6,383 nt of DNA from an uncultured Gemella sp. (GTDB taxonomy: Bacteria > Bacillota > Bacilli > Staphylococcales > Gemellaceae). The notes under the pieces were generated by a model that saw only the letters and a program-made list of their open reading frames with translations, ran no database searches and was not told where the DNA came from. Made by a program: the position numbers and the translations under genes. Shown here piece after piece: positions 5,361 to 6,383 of this stretch. Position 1 is the stretch's first letter, and each line of letters starts with the position of its first letter. Where the stretch lies: positions 1 to 6,383 of the forward strand of contig CALHQV010000095.1 in the NCBI GenBank assembly GCA_938038035.1. Reading direction: 5' to 3'.

Positions 5361-6176
5361 TTACCTTTTACAAACTAAAAGCTCCAAATCTATCGTAATT
5401 TCTTTTAGTTTTTCAATATCATCATCTGTGATAACTCTAGAAAATGTTAAAGGTGTCATCTTTAGAAAACTTGCTGCCTGCATCTTTGTTAATCCAAATG
5501 TATCGCTTACCGTAATCCTCTCTACGATAGTACAATTCTCCTCGATTAAACTTACAGTATCATTATTCGTATACTCCTTACCACCAATCAACTCTCTAAT
5601 CTCCTTTAGATAATTAGCATTCGGAATAACCTTAATCAAATATCCTTCATCTCCAAGCGCTCTGAAAAATTCTTCATAATTCGCTGGCGTTAATATATTC
5701 AAAATACACGAAACACTGCCATCTTTGAACGGAAGATTAGCTAAGTTAGCAACCATATACGGATTTAATTTATCCTCTTTAACAGCTAGTTCTATCGCAT
5801 CCTTACTGTTATCTAGACCATAAAAATATTTCTCAGGAAATATCGTCTTTAACTTCTTGATGTAATAACCCTCTCCACATCCAATATCCAGTACAATATC
5901 TTTAGCATACTTTTCTACTAAATTTTGGATATTTTTTAAAACATTCGCATAAAAATCATTACCAAAAACTTCGCTACGAGCTTTAAACAGCTCTTCACTA
6001 TATTTTGTAGATTTATAATTATTTATTAAATGGATATAACCCTTCTTAGAAAAATCATAACGATGATTATTACTGCAAACCAAGCTAATATTCTCTATAC
6101 AAGACTCTGATAAACACTTTGGACAAATGTATATTTTATCTTGATTAAACTTCTTTATTACATTCTCTATTTTCAT
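5361..6176 (-). CDS. rlmA: 23S rRNA (guanine-N1)-methyltransferase, RlmA family
   Basis: RlmA enzymes use S-adenosylmethionine to methylate N1 of a guanine in helix 35 of 23S rRNA: G745 in Gram-negative RlmA(I), G748 in Gram-positive RlmA(II)/TlrB. This 271-residue protein has the family's N-terminal zinc finger (CPKC 18-21, Cys34, His38), then YDFSKKGYIHLI (40-51). The SAM-binding motif I is VLDIGCGEGYY (95-105), with GLDNSK (120-125, Asp122) for the ribose. ANLPFKDGS (146-154) and ILTP (161-164) follow. The C-terminal IKVIPNANYLKEIREL (181-196) and FLKMTP (237-242) blocks are diagnostic of RlmA, not generic methyltransferases. G748 is the likely target because the host looks Gram-positive. 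It starts at ATG with GAGG seven bases upstream and has its own promoter. It appears to be the first gene of the operon leading into coiA-dprA. Confidence 0.88.
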   Translation of the reverse strand: MKIENVIKKFNQDKIYICPKCLSESCIENISLVCSNNHRYDFSKKGYIHLINNYKSTKYSEELFKARSEVFGNDFYANVLKNIQNLVEKYAKDIVLDIGCGEGYYIKKLKTIFPEKYFYGLDNSKDAIELAVKEDKLNPYMVANLANLPFKDGSVSCILNILTPANYEEFFRALGDEGYLIKVIPNANYLKEIRELIGGKEYTNNDTVSLIEENCTIVERITVSDTFGLTKMQAASFLKMTPLTFSRVITDDDIEKLKEITIDLELLVCKR

Positions 6177-6203
6177 TAAAACGCCTCTATACTTTCTAAG
6201 TTT

Positions 6204-6212
6204 ATTGTATCA
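6204..6212 (-). promoter_or_regulatory. Extended -10 promoter for rlmA and the competence operon
   Basis: On the minus strand TGATACAAT gives the TGN extension plus TACAAT (five of six). Transcription would start near 6197, about 20 bases before the rlmA ATG. No good -35 lies at 17-18 bases, as is often seen with extended -10 promoters. A perfect palindrome TCAATATTGA (6221-6230) sits just upstream, in the usual -35 region. Confidence 0.5.
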
Positions 6213-6338
6213 AATTTCTTTCAATATTGATAGCGAAAAACAGCTAAAATATTAGAAAATTTCATCTTTTTCAGTTTTCTTCAAAACTTTATTTTTAATA
6301 ACTAATTACCGATTTCATTCCACTATTTTAAAACAAAA

Positions 6339-6377
6339 AATGACGACAGCTTTCCTCAGAATATTTTTATCGTCATT
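6339..6377 (-). terminator. Terminator of an unseen minus-strand gene beyond the right edge
   Basis: AATGACGA (6339-6346) pairs perfectly with TCGTCATT (6370-6377) around a 23-base loop. On the minus strand it runs into TTTTTTGTTTT, while the plus-strand side continues as ATATTT. It therefore ends a gene lying to the right and separates it from the rlmA operon. The bases between it and the rlmA promoter (6213-6338) hold no gene that I can see. Confidence 0.7.
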
Positions 6378-6383
6378 ATATTT

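Noticed and set aside
6177..6338. ComK-type boxes (AAAA-N5-TTTT) upstream of rlmA
   Set aside because: A and T runs are plentiful, but no properly spaced pair of boxes was found, so ComK control is not supported.

Overview
The window is about 30% GC and looks like chromosomal DNA from a low-GC Bacillota. The CoiA and DprA competence proteins, AGGAG-type ribosome binding sites, sigma-A-like promoters and a possible Fur-type box all fit this. A Gemella-like or related coccus is my best guess, but the genus is inferred from general character, not from a search. All seven genes lie on the minus strand, so transcription runs from right to left. No RNA gene, insertion sequence, CRISPR array or attachment site was seen, and no stretch over 300 bases lacks a gene.

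Right half (about 6212 down to 2193): one probable operon, in transcription order rlmA (23S rRNA guanine-N1 methyltransferase), a 92-residue protein of unknown function, coiA, dprA, and a divergent alpha/beta-hydrolase-like protein. The gaps are short (43, 70, 12 and 26 nt) and contain no terminator. An extended -10 promoter precedes rlmA, and a hairpin with a U-tract follows the last gene. The first ~45 bases at the right edge carry the terminator of an unseen minus-strand gene. CoiA and DprA act on incoming single-stranded DNA during natural transformation. CoiA promotes recombination of the imported strand, and DprA protects it and loads RecA. The two unassigned proteins flanking this pair are the most interesting content of the window.

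Left half (2166 down to 65): three separately promoted or only partly coupled genes. The first is an FMN nitroreductase with a near-consensus promoter whose -35 overlaps a Fur/PerR-like palindrome. The second is a HAD-family sugar-phosphatase/phosphomutase-like protein. The third is an OsmC/Ohr-family thiol peroxidase-like protein whose promoter sits at the end of the HAD gene and has a perfect inverted repeat at the predicted transcription start. This half looks like redox and metabolic housekeeping. Hairpin terminators follow the nitroreductase and osmC genes.

Several start codons were decided by the ribosome binding sites. The HAD and nitroreductase genes start with GTG. The small unknown protein starts 12 codons inside its longest open frame, and the hydrolase-like protein probably starts at its fourth codon.
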